The notes under the pieces are model-generated. The model saw only the letters and a list, made by a program, of their open reading frames with translations, made no database searches and was not told the DNA's origin. From Pseudomonas peradeniyensis (GTDB taxonomy: Bacteria > Pseudomonadota > Gammaproteobacteria > Pseudomonadales > Pseudomonadaceae), in NCBI RefSeq assembly GCF_014268935.2, contig NZ_JABWRJ020000001.1, forward strand, positions 1,302,001 to 1,366,000: 64,000 bases of DNA. The letters are read 5' to 3'. Every line of letters starts with the position of its first letter. Positions within the stretch are counted from its first letter, which is position 1. This document shows, piece after piece, positions 1-8,800 of the stretch. The position numbers and the translations under genes are program-made.

Positions 1-760
1 ATGCTGCCCTCAAGGAACGCATCGACAGGGTCTATCACCAGCATAAGGGGCGGTATGGCTACCGCCGTATCACTGCGGTTCTTGGGCACAATGCCGAGGT
101 GATCAATCACAAGAAGGTGCAGCGGCTGATGCAGTTGATGGGCCTCAAATCGCTAGTCAAAGTGAAGAAATATCGCTCGTATCGAGGCTCCGAGGGGCTT
201 GTTGCATCTGATTTGCTCAAGCGTGAATTCAAGGCGCAGGCCCCTAATCAAAAATGGGTAACCGACGTGACAGAGTTCAAGGTAAAGGGCCAGAAGCTAT
301 TTCTTTCGCCGGTGATGGACCTGTACAACGGCGAGATCCTCGCTTATCAGATCAACCGACGCCCTGAGTTCAGGATGGTTTCGACAATGCTGGAGCAAGC
401 TTTCGAGCGGCTGAATCAAGATGACAAACCAATATTGCACTCCGATCAAGGCTGGCAGTATCAGCAGCCAGCTTACCGGCACATGTTGGCCGGGAAGAAT
501 ATCGAGCAGAGCATGTCGCGAAAGGGAAACTGCCTGGACAACGCCGCGATGGAAAGCTTTTTTGGCACGCTCAAGAGCGAGTTCTTTTATCTGGAATCGT
601 TTGAGAGTGTTGAACAACTGGCATCAGGGCTAGAGGATTACATCGCTTACTACAACCAAGAACGCATCAGTCTCAGACTAAATGGCTTGAGTCCGGTACA
701 ATTTCGGACCCAAGCGCTGAACCCATAGCGTACCCTGTCCAACTTTCGGGGGTCAGTTCA
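1..760 (+). mobile_element. IS3-family insertion sequence, 3' part only
   Basis: The left window edge cuts this element. It contains the end of a DDE transposase reading frame and, eight bases after the stop codon, a terminal inverted-repeat sequence (TGTCCAACTTTCGGGGGTCA, 736-755, then GTTCA) typical of IS3-family ends. The next bases, from 761, belong to a different repeat element whose usual end (compare 1453-1475) appears cut off, so the IS seems to have inserted into it. The other end and the target duplication lie outside the window. Confidence 0.85.
3..728 (+). CDS. IS3-family transposase OrfB, 5'-truncated by window edge
   Basis: The frame is open from base 3 and continues upstream of the window, so an internal ATG at 99 is not the real start. 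The product is an IS3-type integrase-fold transposase (OrfB) that catalyses strand transfer of the element. The DDE catalytic residues are visible in WVTDVTEF, in ILHSDQGWQY and in NAAMESFFGTLKSE. The N-terminal HTH_21-like part reads HKGRYGYRRITAVL. OrfA would lie upstream. The C-terminal end (SPVQFRTQ) is intact, so this copy could be functional, although half of it cannot be seen. Confidence 0.9.
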   Translation, partial: AALKERIDRVYHQHKGRYGYRRITAVLGHNAEVINHKKVQRLMQLMGLKSLVKVKKYRSYRGSEGLVASDLLKREFKAQAPNQKWVTDVTEFKVKGQKLFLSPVMDLYNGEILAYQINRRPEFRMVSTMLEQAFERLNQDDKPILHSDQGWQYQQPAYRHMLAGKNIEQSMSRKGNCLDNAAMESFFGTLKSEFFYLESFESVEQLASGLEDYIAYYNQERISLRLNGLSPVQFRTQALNP

Positions 761-1040
761 ACGGCGAGTCACTTTTTGTCAAACGCGACAAAAAGTAACC
801 AAAAAACGCTGCGCTCCATTCATCCGGCCCTCCGCTTCGCTCCGGGTCCCCTCACTCCGGCCTTGCTCCCGGGAGGACCGCGCTGCAGGGCCCATCCTGG
901 GCCCCAGCGCTTGACGGGCATCCATGCCCGTCACCTCCCTCCGCAAGGCCTGCGTTCGGCCTCCTGAAGTCGCGAAGTTACGAGCGGCGCCTGGATTGGC
1001 GCAGCTGTCGCTAGTTGGAGATTAATTAATCTCTCGATCG

Positions 1041-1120
1041 TTTCGCGGGGCAAGCCCGCTCCCACGCAATAGCCGCCGTTATATATAACCCTGTAGGAGC
1101 GGGCTTGCCCCGCGAAAGGG
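1041..1120. repeat. REP pair in opposite orientation (REPIN-like)
   Basis: TTCGCGGGGCAAGCCCGCTC at 1042-1061 and its reverse complement GAGCGGGCTTGCCCCGCGAA at 1097-1116 flank a short AT-rich spacer. Each half is itself palindromic (GGGCAAGCCC). This is the usual design of the putida-group REP sequences, which are moved by RAYT transposases encoded elsewhere. Confidence 0.8.
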
Positions 1121-1171
1121 CCGGAACAGCCAGTACATAATTAACTGTCAAATAAATAACTTCGCATTTCC

Positions 1172-1210
1172 TGCTCTTGCTCTTGCTCTTGCTCTTGCTC
1201 TTGCTCTTGC
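1172..1210. repeat. Hexanucleotide tandem repeat (TGCTCT, six copies)
   Basis: Six perfect copies of TGCTCT plus a partial seventh lie between the REP pair and the right arm of the large inverted repeat. The array is intergenic, so copy-number slippage would not shift a reading frame, but it would make a useful strain-typing locus. Confidence 0.85.
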
Positions 1211-1548
1211 TTCTAAGCGCGCAATAGTCCAGGCGCCGCCAATTGCGACTTCAGGAGGCCGAGCGGAGTTCTTGCGGAGGGAGGTGACGGCCATGGATGG
1301 CCGTCAAGCGCTGCGCCCCAGGATGGGGCGTTCAGCGCGGTCCTCCCGGGAGCAAGAACGGAGCGAGGGAACCCCGGAGCGAAGCGCAGGGGCCGTATGA
1401 ATGGAGCCAGCGGTTTTTGCCTACTTTTGCCCAAGAGCAAAAGTAGGTCGCCGTAAAGGCGAAAAGGTGACTAAATGTCGACATCACCTACGAATGCGCT
1501 TAAAAAAACCAAAACAATCACCAGAGAGCCAGAACCAGATCCAGATCC

Positions 1549-2136
1549 CTACCCCAAAGCCCTCTCCACAGCCCCCACCACCAAACTCTCCATCAACCCA
1601 ACCCCTTCAGCCTCTCCCAGCCCCTTCCCCCGCAACATCCCAGGCAACTGGTTCAACAGCGTCGCCAGCACATGCCCGGTAGCCGCGAGAACCTCCACCC
1701 CCAACCGCGCCTGTGGCGCAATCAACCGCAAAAGCCCGGTTTCATAGCGCTCCCGCAAGCCCGCCAGCCGCGCCTGCTGCTCCCCGGTCAGGCAGCAGAC
1801 ATCCCGCTCGGCCAGGCGAAACTGCAAAGGTCGCTCCGCATGCAACTGCCAGTGCGCGGCAATCAGGCAAGCCAGCACTGGCCGGCCCTGGGCCTGCGCC
1901 CGACGGCCCAGGTCCAGGGTGGCCTGCAACTCCTCGTACAACTCCTCGATCAAGTCATACAAGAGGTCCTGCTTGCTGGGGAAATGGTGGTACAGCGAGC
2001 CCGCGGTCAAGCCCACGTGCGCCGCCAGCTCACGCATGCTGACCTGGCCGAAGCCTTTCTCGGCGAACAGGGCCATGGCCCGGTCACGCCGCTCCTCGAA
2101 GTTGGCGCAGCGCAGCGCCGCGTTGACCGGGGGCAT
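1549..2136 (-). CDS. TetR-family transcriptional regulator
   Basis: A 195-residue repressor-type regulator. The N-terminal TetR DNA-binding domain spans about residues 10-60; the recognition helix region GLTAGSLYHHFPSKQDLLYD is very typical. The rest is a helical ligand-binding domain of unknown specificity. The start at 2136 has AGGAG eight bases upstream and lies 12 bp after the dehydrogenase gene, so it is the last gene of a thiolase-dehydrogenase-regulator operon. Inference: it senses an acyl-CoA or related intermediate and tunes the operon. P. putida KT2440 has, from memory, the same gene order (around PP_3753-3756). Confidence 0.88.
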   Translation of the reverse strand: MPPVNAALRCANFEERRDRAMALFAEKGFGQVSMRELAAHVGLTAGSLYHHFPSKQDLLYDLIEELYEELQATLDLGRRAQAQGRPVLACLIAAHWQLHAERPLQFRLAERDVCCLTGEQQARLAGLRERYETGLLRLIAPQARLGVEVLAATGHVLATLLNQLPGMLRGKGLGEAEGVGLMESLVVGAVERALG

Positions 2137-2148
2137 CGCGCGGCTCCT

Positions 2149-2997
2149 CTAGTAGGTGAAGAAGCCGCGGCCGCTCTTGCGCCCCAGGTAACCGGCCGCA
2201 ACCATCTCCTTGAGCAGCGGGGCGGGGCGGTACTTGCTGTCGTTGAAGCCCTCGTGGAAGGCCTCCATGATCGCCAGCAAGGTGTCCAGGCCCACCAGGT
2301 CGGCCAGGGCCAGCGGGCCGATCGGCTGGTTGCAGCCCAGGCGCATGCCGGTATCGATGTCCTCGGCGCTGGCCAGGCCCTCCTGGAACACGAAGATCGC
2401 CTCGTTGATCATCGGCACCAGGATCCGGTTGACCACGAAGCCCGGACGGTTGCCAGCGGTGATCGGGGTCTTGCCGAGCTTTTCGGTGACCAGCAGCGCC
2501 TGGGCGTAGGTCGCATCGCTGGTCTGCAGGCCCCGGATGATCTCGACCAGCGCCATCATCGGCACCGGGTTGAAGAAGTGCACGCCGATAAAACGCTGCG
2601 GCTGCTCGATGCTGGCCGCCAGCTGGGTGACTGACAGCGACGAAGTGTTGGTCGCGATCAGGCACTCGGCGCCGACATTGGCGGCCACCTGCTGCAGGAT
2701 GCGCTGCTTGAGGGCGAGGTTCTCGGTGGCCGCCTCGATCACCAGTTGCGCGTCCGCCAGCTGTGCGTAGTCGGTGCTGGTGCGGATCCGTGCCTTGGCC
2801 GCGCTGGCCTTGTCGGCGTCGATGGTGCCCTTGCCGACCTGGCGCTCGAGGTTCTTGCCCAGGGTCGCCACGCCGCGCTCCAGCGCGGCGTCGGAGACGT
2901 CCACCAGCAGGACCTGGTAGCCGGCCAGTGCGCACACCTGGGCGATGCCGTTGCCCATGGTGCCGGCGCCGATCACGGCGATGCGTTCGATGTTCAT
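2149..2997 (-). CDS. hbd: 3-hydroxybutyryl-CoA dehydrogenase
   Basis: A 282-residue NAD(H)-dependent enzyme that interconverts (S)-3-hydroxyacyl-CoA and 3-ketoacyl-CoA in short-chain fatty acid metabolism. The Rossmann motif GAGTMGNG lies near residues 9-16. The catalytic region includes HFFNPVPMMALVEI and the C-terminal dimerisation domain ends in LGRKSGRGFFTY. Length matches the single-domain Hbd/PaaH family. I chose the ATG at 2997 because AGGAG lies upstream and the family starts immediately before the Rossmann strand; an upstream in-frame start at 3060 adds unrelated residues. The thiolase gene ends 14 bp upstream, so the two are co-transcribed. Confidence 0.93.
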   Translation of the reverse strand: MNIERIAVIGAGTMGNGIAQVCALAGYQVLLVDVSDAALERGVATLGKNLERQVGKGTIDADKASAAKARIRTSTDYAQLADAQLVIEAATENLALKQRILQQVAANVGAECLIATNTSSLSVTQLAASIEQPQRFIGVHFFNPVPMMALVEIIRGLQTSDATYAQALLVTEKLGKTPITAGNRPGFVVNRILVPMINEAIFVFQEGLASAEDIDTGMRLGCNQPIGPLALADLVGLDTLLAIMEAFHEGFNDSKYRPAPLLKEMVAAGYLGRKSGRGFFTY

Positions 2998-3011
2998 GTT
3001 GCTGACTCCTT

Positions 3012-4196
3012 TCAGACGCGTTCGAAGATGACGGCGATGCCTTGGCCGCCGCCGATGCACATGGTGGCCAGGGCGTAGCGGCCCTGGACGCGGTGCAGTT
3101 CATGGATGGCCTTGGTGGCGATGATCGCGCCGGTAGCGCCGACCGGGTGGCCGAGGGAAATGCCCGAGCCGTTGGGGTTGACCTTCTCCGGGTCGAAGCC
3201 CAGGGCCCGGGCCACGGCGCAGGCCTGGGAGGCGAAGGCTTCGTTGGACTCGATCACGTCGAGGTCGGCGACCTTCAGGCCGGCCTTCTCCAGCACCTTC
3301 TGCGTGGCCGGGATCGGGCCCAGGCCCATCAGCGCCGGTTCCACGCCGGCGTGGGCGTAGGCGACGATGCGCGCCAGCGGCTTGAGGCCCTGGCGACGCA
3401 CGGCGTCACCGGTGGCCAGGACCAGGCCGGCGGCGCCGTCGTTGATGCTGCTGGCGTTGCCGGCGGTGACGGTGCCGTCCTTCTTGAACACCGCCTTCAT
3501 GGCCGCCAGCTGTTCGACGCTGGCGTCGCCGCGCACGTTCTCGTCCACGGCGAATTGCACGGGGCCTTTGCGGGTCTTGATTTCGATCGGCACGATCTGG
3601 CCGTCGAAGCGGCCCTCGGCGATGGCGCGGGCGGCGCGGAGCTGGCTGGTCAGGGCGACCTCGTCCTGCATCTCGCGGCTGATGCCGTGGGCCGCCGCGA
3701 CGTTCTCGGCGGTGATGCCCATGTGGAAGTGCTCGAACGGGTCCTGGAGGATGCCGACCATGTAGTCGATGCCCTGCAGGTCGCCCATGCGCGCACCCCA
3801 GCGGGCCTGTGGCAGCAGGTAGGGGCCACGGCTCATGGATTCGGCGCCGGCGGCCAGGGCGATGTCGCTGTCGCCCAGCAGCAGGCCCTGGGTGGCCGAA
3901 ACGATGGCCTGCAGACCCGAGCCGCACAGGCGGTTGACGCTGAAGGCCGGGGTTTCCTTGGGAATGCCGGCGTTCATTGCGGCGACCCGGCCCAGGTAGG
4001 CGTCGCGCGGCTCGGTGGGGATCACGTTGCCCATCACCACATGGCCGATCTGCTCGGCGGCGACGCCCGAACGCTCGATGGCGGCGCGGCTCACCTGGGT
4101 GGCGAGGTCGGCCAGGGGCAGGTCCTTGAGCGAACCGCCGAAGCTGCCGATGGCCGAACGTACCGCGCTGACGACAAAGATTTCTTTGCTGCTCAT
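3012..4196 (-). CDS. bktB: Acetyl-CoA acetyltransferase / beta-ketothiolase
   Basis: A 394-residue thiolase that condenses two acyl-CoA molecules or cleaves 3-ketoacyl-CoA. The nucleophilic cysteine is C91 in NRLCGSG. The C-terminal catalytic motifs GHPVGATGA (His) and CIGGGQG (Cys) are intact. The start at 4196 (MSSKEIFVVSAVR) is the family start; the longer frame to 4343 adds a low-complexity tail. It is the first gene of the operon with the dehydrogenase and TetR genes and is divergent from an AraC regulator. The symbol follows the KT2440 neighbourhood from memory; phaA- or atoB-type activity cannot be separated by sequence reading. Confidence 0.92.
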   Translation of the reverse strand: MSSKEIFVVSAVRSAIGSFGGSLKDLPLADLATQVSRAAIERSGVAAEQIGHVVMGNVIPTEPRDAYLGRVAAMNAGIPKETPAFSVNRLCGSGLQAIVSATQGLLLGDSDIALAAGAESMSRGPYLLPQARWGARMGDLQGIDYMVGILQDPFEHFHMGITAENVAAAHGISREMQDEVALTSQLRAARAIAEGRFDGQIVPIEIKTRKGPVQFAVDENVRGDASVEQLAAMKAVFKKDGTVTAGNASSINDGAAGLVLATGDAVRRQGLKPLARIVAYAHAGVEPALMGLGPIPATQKVLEKAGLKVADLDVIESNEAFASQACAVARALGFDPEKVNPNGSGISLGHPVGATGAIIATKAIHELHRVQGRYALATMCIGGGQGIAVIFERV

Positions 4197-4368
4197 GGGG
4201 GACTCCGTTTGCGAAGGCGTGGCGGGGTGGGGGTGGCTCTGCGAGAATGGCGGCCGCACCCTCCCGGGGTGGATCGAGTCTAGGCAAAGGCCTTCAGGTG
4301 GCCTATGCCGGATCTGTTCAATCAACCTGGCATTTTTTGCCACTCAGCATAGACAGCGGACTTCTGCC

Positions 4369-5394
4369 ATGCGCGATAGCGATACGGTCGCGGTGTACTT
4401 CCTCAATGCCATGCTCCACGCCCTGCGTGAGCGGCCACAGGCACGCGACGCCCATCTGCGGGCGGTGGGCATTGATCCGCAGGTGCTGGCCGAGCCCCTG
4501 GCGCGGGTGCCGGCCAAGGCATTCGCCCAACTGTGGCTGGCGCTGATCGACGAGCTGCATGACGAGTTCTTCCACCTTGACAGCCACGGCATGCCCCTGG
4601 GCAGCTTCGCCCTGATCTGCCGCGGGCTGATCCAGGAACCCACCCTGGGCAAGGCACTGCGCCAGTGCCTGGGCAGTTTCGCCCTGTTCCTGCGCGACCT
4701 GAACGGCAGTGTCACGGTGCGCGGCGCGCGCGCGGTGATCAGTGTGCAGTCGAACATCGCCGATCCGCTGACCCGGGTCTATGCCGAGGAAACCTACCTG
4801 GTGCTGGTGATCGGCTTGTTGTGCTGGCTGGCGGGAAGGCGCATCGCCATCGACCGCACCGAGCTGGCCCTGGCGCGGCCCGCGCAGGAGGATGATGCGT
4901 TGCTGTGGGGGCCGGACCTGCGCCTGGGCAGCGGGCGTACCGAGGTCGAGTTCGACAGCGCCTGGCTGCGTCTGCCGGTGGTGCAGGACCTGGCGGCGCT
5001 GAAGGGCTTCCTGCGCAGCGCGCCGCAGGGGCTGGTGATCCGCTTTCGCAACCAGAACGGCCTGGTGGCCGAGGTCTACCGCCACCTGCGCGCCCGCCAC
5101 TACGGGCAGTGGCCGACCCTCGACGCCATGGCCGAGCGGCAGGGGCTTAGCGCCAGCAGCTTCCGCCGCCGGCTTGAGCGGGAAGGGCGCTCGTACCAGC
5201 AGATCAAGGACGAGGTGCGTCGAGCAATGGCTTTCGAGCTGTTGCGTGAAGGGCGCCTGAGCATTGCCGAGATTGCCGAGCACACCGGGTTCCAGGAGCC
5301 CAGCGCGTTTCACCGGGCGTTCAAGAAATGGACCGGGCAGAGTCCGGGCAGTTACCGGGCCAAGGGGAAACATGATTCGTGGTGTACTACGTAG
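4369..5394 (+). CDS. AraC-family regulator (OruR/ArgR-like, Arabinose_bd N-domain)
   Basis: 341 residues. The C-terminal AraC helix-turn-helix pair covers about residues 240-335 (LSASSFRRRLEREGRSYQQI, then IAEIAEHTGFQEPSAFHRAF). The N-terminal 200 residues match the AraC subgroup with a PF12625-type effector domain (CRGLIQEPTLGKAL). It is transcribed away from the thiolase gene with a 172-bp shared promoter region, so it is the likely activator of the thiolase-dehydrogenase operon (inference). The ATG at 4369 was chosen because upstream residues belong to the intergenic region. The stop overlaps two nested palindromes (GTACTACGTAGTAC 5384-5397 and TAGTACGTACTA 5392-5403). Confidence 0.88.
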   Translation: MRDSDTVAVYFLNAMLHALRERPQARDAHLRAVGIDPQVLAEPLARVPAKAFAQLWLALIDELHDEFFHLDSHGMPLGSFALICRGLIQEPTLGKALRQCLGSFALFLRDLNGSVTVRGARAVISVQSNIADPLTRVYAEETYLVLVIGLLCWLAGRRIAIDRTELALARPAQEDDALLWGPDLRLGSGRTEVEFDSAWLRLPVVQDLAALKGFLRSAPQGLVIRFRNQNGLVAEVYRHLRARHYGQWPTLDAMAERQGLSASSFRRRLEREGRSYQQIKDEVRRAMAFELLREGRLSIAEIAEHTGFQEPSAFHRAFKKWTGQSPGSYRAKGKHDSWCTT

Positions 5395-5866
5395 TACGTA
5401 CTATCCCGTTTCGTCGAGCACCTCGAAAGATCAGCACCCAATCAAGAAAACATTTCTTTTTGTTGCCTTGGCGCCGACCCGCATGGTTATCATCCGCCAG
5501 CGCGCGGGGCCAGGAGCCCGGCGCCAATGGATCACCGCTGACCCACAGGTCACCGGTACCGCAGCCGAAGGGACCACCCAGGCTCAACGCTCGTGGCCCT
5601 TCCACGCCCCCCCATAAGGATGGTGAGGTTTCAATTGGTCACGCAGTCTGGAATCGTAGATATGACGGGCCGTGCGCCCGTAGTCGCTGCTCTTCCCATC
5701 ACGTGCGCTGCCGCCCGGCCGCACGGCGTCCCGCCCGCCACTCCCGCACGCAACGGTGTAGCGCTCGGCCCCTGATCGCCGACGCATGACCGCCCCGGCC
5801 CGATGGCCGGGCCCGACAGGCAGGACGCCCGTCGTCCTGTACGTCCCATAAGAACAATACTCATGG
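5395..5866. other. Long intergenic leader upstream of the NRPS operon
   Basis: About 470 bp without a convincing gene between the AraC regulator and the first megasynthase. The first part (5395-5470) is the most AT-rich stretch nearby and may hold the promoter. The rest contains several GGA motifs (AAGGATGG at 5615-5622, TGGAATCG near 5650, and one at the start codon) that could bind Rsm proteins. A 60-codon frame at 5593-5775 has no recognisable product. No clear sigma-70 or PvdS-type promoter was found. Confidence 0.5.
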
Positions 5867-5870
5867 ATGG
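5861..5870 (+). promoter_or_regulatory. Possible RsmA/RsmE binding site at NRPS1 start
   Basis: TCATGGATGG fits the A/U-CANGGANG core of Rsm-protein sites and overlaps the candidate start codons at 5863/5867. It sits 8 bp before the next in-frame ATG at 5879. No normal Shine-Dalgarno sequence precedes any of these starts, so this GGA is also the only ribosome-binding candidate for the 5879 start. Gac/Rsm control of secondary metabolism is common in Pseudomonas. The assignment is by motif only. Confidence 0.35.
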
Positions 5871-8800
5871 CAGCCTCGATGTTCGACACCACCTCCTCGC
5901 GCGGCACGGCCGGCGCGCAGCCCGACGTTTTACCCGAGAACTGGCACCACGATGCCCCGTTCGACGCCGATCAGTGCCTCCACGGCCTGTTCGAAGCCCA
6001 GGTGCGGCGCGCGCCGCAGGCCATTGCCGTGCGCTTTGGCGAGCAGGCACTGACCTACGCCGAACTCAACGCCCAGGCCAACCGCCTGGCCCACCACCTG
6101 CGTACCCTGGGGGTCGGGCCGGATGTGCGGGTCGGCCTGTGCCTGGCGCGTTCGCCAGACATGCTGGTGGCCGTGCTCGCCGTGCTCAAGGCCGGTGGCG
6201 CCTACGTGCCGCTGGACCCTGGCTATCCGCGGGCGCGCCTGGCGCACATGCTGGCCGACAGTGCCCCGGCGGTGTTGCTCAGCCATGGCCCGGCCCGGGC
6301 TGCACTCGATGGCCTGGCAGCGGCCTCGACACGGCTCGATCTCGACGACAGCGCGGCCTGGGCCGAGCTTGCGTCCCATGACCCGGACCCGCGAGCGATC
6401 GGGCTGACCCCCAGCCACCTGGCCTATGTGATCTACACCTCCGGTTCCACCGGCACGCCCAAGGGGGTGATGGTCGAGCACCGTGGCCTGGTCGCCCTGG
6501 GCGCGGCCTGGGCGCAGCTGTATCCGCTGCAGGCACCGCTCAATCACCTGCAGATGGCCGGTTTCTCCTTCGATGTGTTCAGCGCCGACCTGATCCGCGC
6601 CCTGGGTTTCGGTGGCACCCTGGTGCTGTGTCCACGCGAGACGCTGATGGACCCGCCCGCACTGTTCCGGCTGTTGTGCGAAGCACAGGTGGGCTTTGGC
6701 GACTTCGTGCCGGCGGTGCTCGACCCGTTGCTGGACTGGGTCGAGGCGAACGGCCGCGACCTGGCCTTCCTGCGCACGGTGGTGTGCGGCTCGGATGTCT
6801 GGAGTGCCCATAGCGCCCGCCGGCTGCGCCGTCTGTGCGGCGAACGGGTGCAGCTGGTGCAGGCGTACGGCGTCACCGAGGCGAGTATCGACAGCACCTG
6901 CCACGAACTGCCGGCGCATGAGGTGGCTGATGCTGTGCTGCCTATCGGTCGACCACTGGCGAACTGCCGCGTCTATCTGCTCGATACGCAAGGGCAGGCG
7001 AGCGAGGAGGGTGAGTTGTACCTCGGCGGTGTCGGGGTCGCGCGCGGTTACCTGAACCTGCCGCAGCTGACCGCCGAGCGTTTCATCGACAACCCCTTCG
7101 TGGCCGGCGAGCGGCTGTACCGCACCGGCGACCTGGCGCGCCTGCGCGGCGATGGCCAGCTCGAATTCCTTGGTCGCGGCGACCAGCAGGCCAAGCTGCG
7201 CGGCCTGCGCCTGGAACTGGGCGAGATCGAGGCGCGCCTTGCGCAGGTGCCCGGCGTGCGGCAAAGCCTGGTGCTGCTGCGTCAGGATACGCCCGGCGAG
7301 CCCCGCCTGGTGGCCTACTTCGCCCAGCAGCCGGGCGCCGGGCTGAGCCCGGCGGCCCTGCGCGAGCAGTTGAGCGAACACCTGCCTGACTACATGCTGC
7401 CGAGCGCCTACGTGCAGCTGGCTGCCTTGCCGCTGACCGCCAACGGCAAGTTCGACCGCGTCGGCCTGCCCGCGCCGGACGCCGCTGCCTTCGAGCGACG
7501 TGACTACCAGGCGCCGCAGGGGGCGCTGGAAACCAGCCTGGCGGCGATCTGGGGCGAGGTGCTGGGGGGTGCGCGTATCGGTCGCGACGATCACTTCTTC
7601 GCCCTGGGCGGCCATTCGCTGCTGGTCATGCGCGTGCTGGCCCGCGTGCGCCAGGAGCTGGGGCGCGAAGCGGCGCCGGTGGCGCTGTTCGAAAACCCGC
7701 GGCTCGTAGACTTTGCTAAACGGCTGCAGGCCAGCCAGGACGAAGCGCGGCTGCCGATCGAGGCAGTCGAACGCACGGGCGCGCAAACGTTGTCGTCCGC
7801 CCAGCGTCGGTTGTGGTTCCTGGCGCAGATGGAGGGTGGCAACGCCGCCTACCACATGCCGCTGAACCTGCGTCTCAAAGGTGCCTTGCAGGTGCAGGCG
7901 CTGGCGGACAGCCTGGACAAACTGGTGGCGCGCCATGAGGCACTGCGCACTACTTTCCTCAGCGTCGAGGGTGAGGGCCGACAATGTGTCGGCGCCGCAG
8001 ACCAGGGCATGGCCCTGGTCCAGCTCGATCTGCAAGGCCTACCCGATGCCACCGCACGCCTGGACGCGCTGATCGAAGAGGAGGGCGCAAGACCGTTCGA
8101 CCTGGCCAAGGGACCGCTGATGCGTGCCTGCCTGGCGCGCCTGGCACCAGACGAGCACGTGCTGCTGCTGACCCAGCACCACATCATCTCCGACGGTTGG
8201 TCGGTGGGCGTGCTCACCCGAGACCTGGAGGCCCTGTATGGCGCCGCCGTGCAAGGCATCGACGCGACACTGCCGGCGTTGCCGGTGCAGTACGTGGACT
8301 ACGCCGCCTGGCACCCGCGCTGGCTGGCGGGTGAGCGGCTGGAGGGCCAGCGCCGATACTGGCAACAGGCGCTGGACGGCGCGCCGCCGCTGCTGACGCT
8401 GGCGACCGACCACCCGCGCCCGACGGTGCAGGATTACCGTGGTGGATTCGTGCCGCTGATGCTGGATCGCGAGCTGACCACGCGCCTGAAGGCGCTGTGC
8501 GGCGCCCATGGCTGCACGTTGTTCATGGGTTTGCTGAGCGCCTGGTCGCTGCTGCTGATGCGCCTGTCCGGGCAGGACGACGTGGTGGTTGGCGTGCCCA
8601 CGGCCAACCGTCCGGACCCGGCGCTGGACGGGCTGATCGGTTTCTTCGTCAACACCCTGGCGCTGCGCATGACCCGCAGCGCTGCGCCGACGCTGGAGCA
8701 GTGGCTGCGCCAGGCCCGCCAGGTAACCGTGCAGGCCCAGGCTCACCAGGACCTGCCGTTCGAGCAACTGGTGGAGTTGCTCAACCCGCCGCGCAGCCTG

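Larger units (their letters stand above)
761..1470. repeat. Large imperfect inverted repeat element (arms about 240 bp)
   Basis: The left arm (about 761-1002) is the imperfect reverse complement of the right arm (about 1218-1470). For example, GGCCTCCTGAAGTCGC at 958-973 matches GCGACTTCAGGAGGCC at 1245-1260. Each outer end carries a hairpin: ACTTTTTGTC/GACAAAAAGT on the left (770-797), and CCTACTTTTGC/GCAAAAGTAGG on the right. The core (1003-1217) holds a REP pair and a hexamer array. Short ORFs inside the arms (776-967 and 1213-1440) look like repeat-derived artefacts. No protein-coding gene is seen here. Confidence 0.7.

Noticed and set aside
776..967. Short ORF within the left arm of the inverted repeat
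   Set aside because: Its sequence is repeated in inverted form at 1213-1440 and has no ribosome site; it is a by-product of the repeat.
1172..1210. Hexamer array considered as a CRISPR or phase-variation tract
   Set aside because: No spacers, so not CRISPR; it lies in no reading frame.
5930..8035. 701-codon antisense frame under NRPS1
   Set aside because: It lacks any recognisable domain and lies opposite continuous A/PCP/C motifs; such frames are common in GC-rich DNA.
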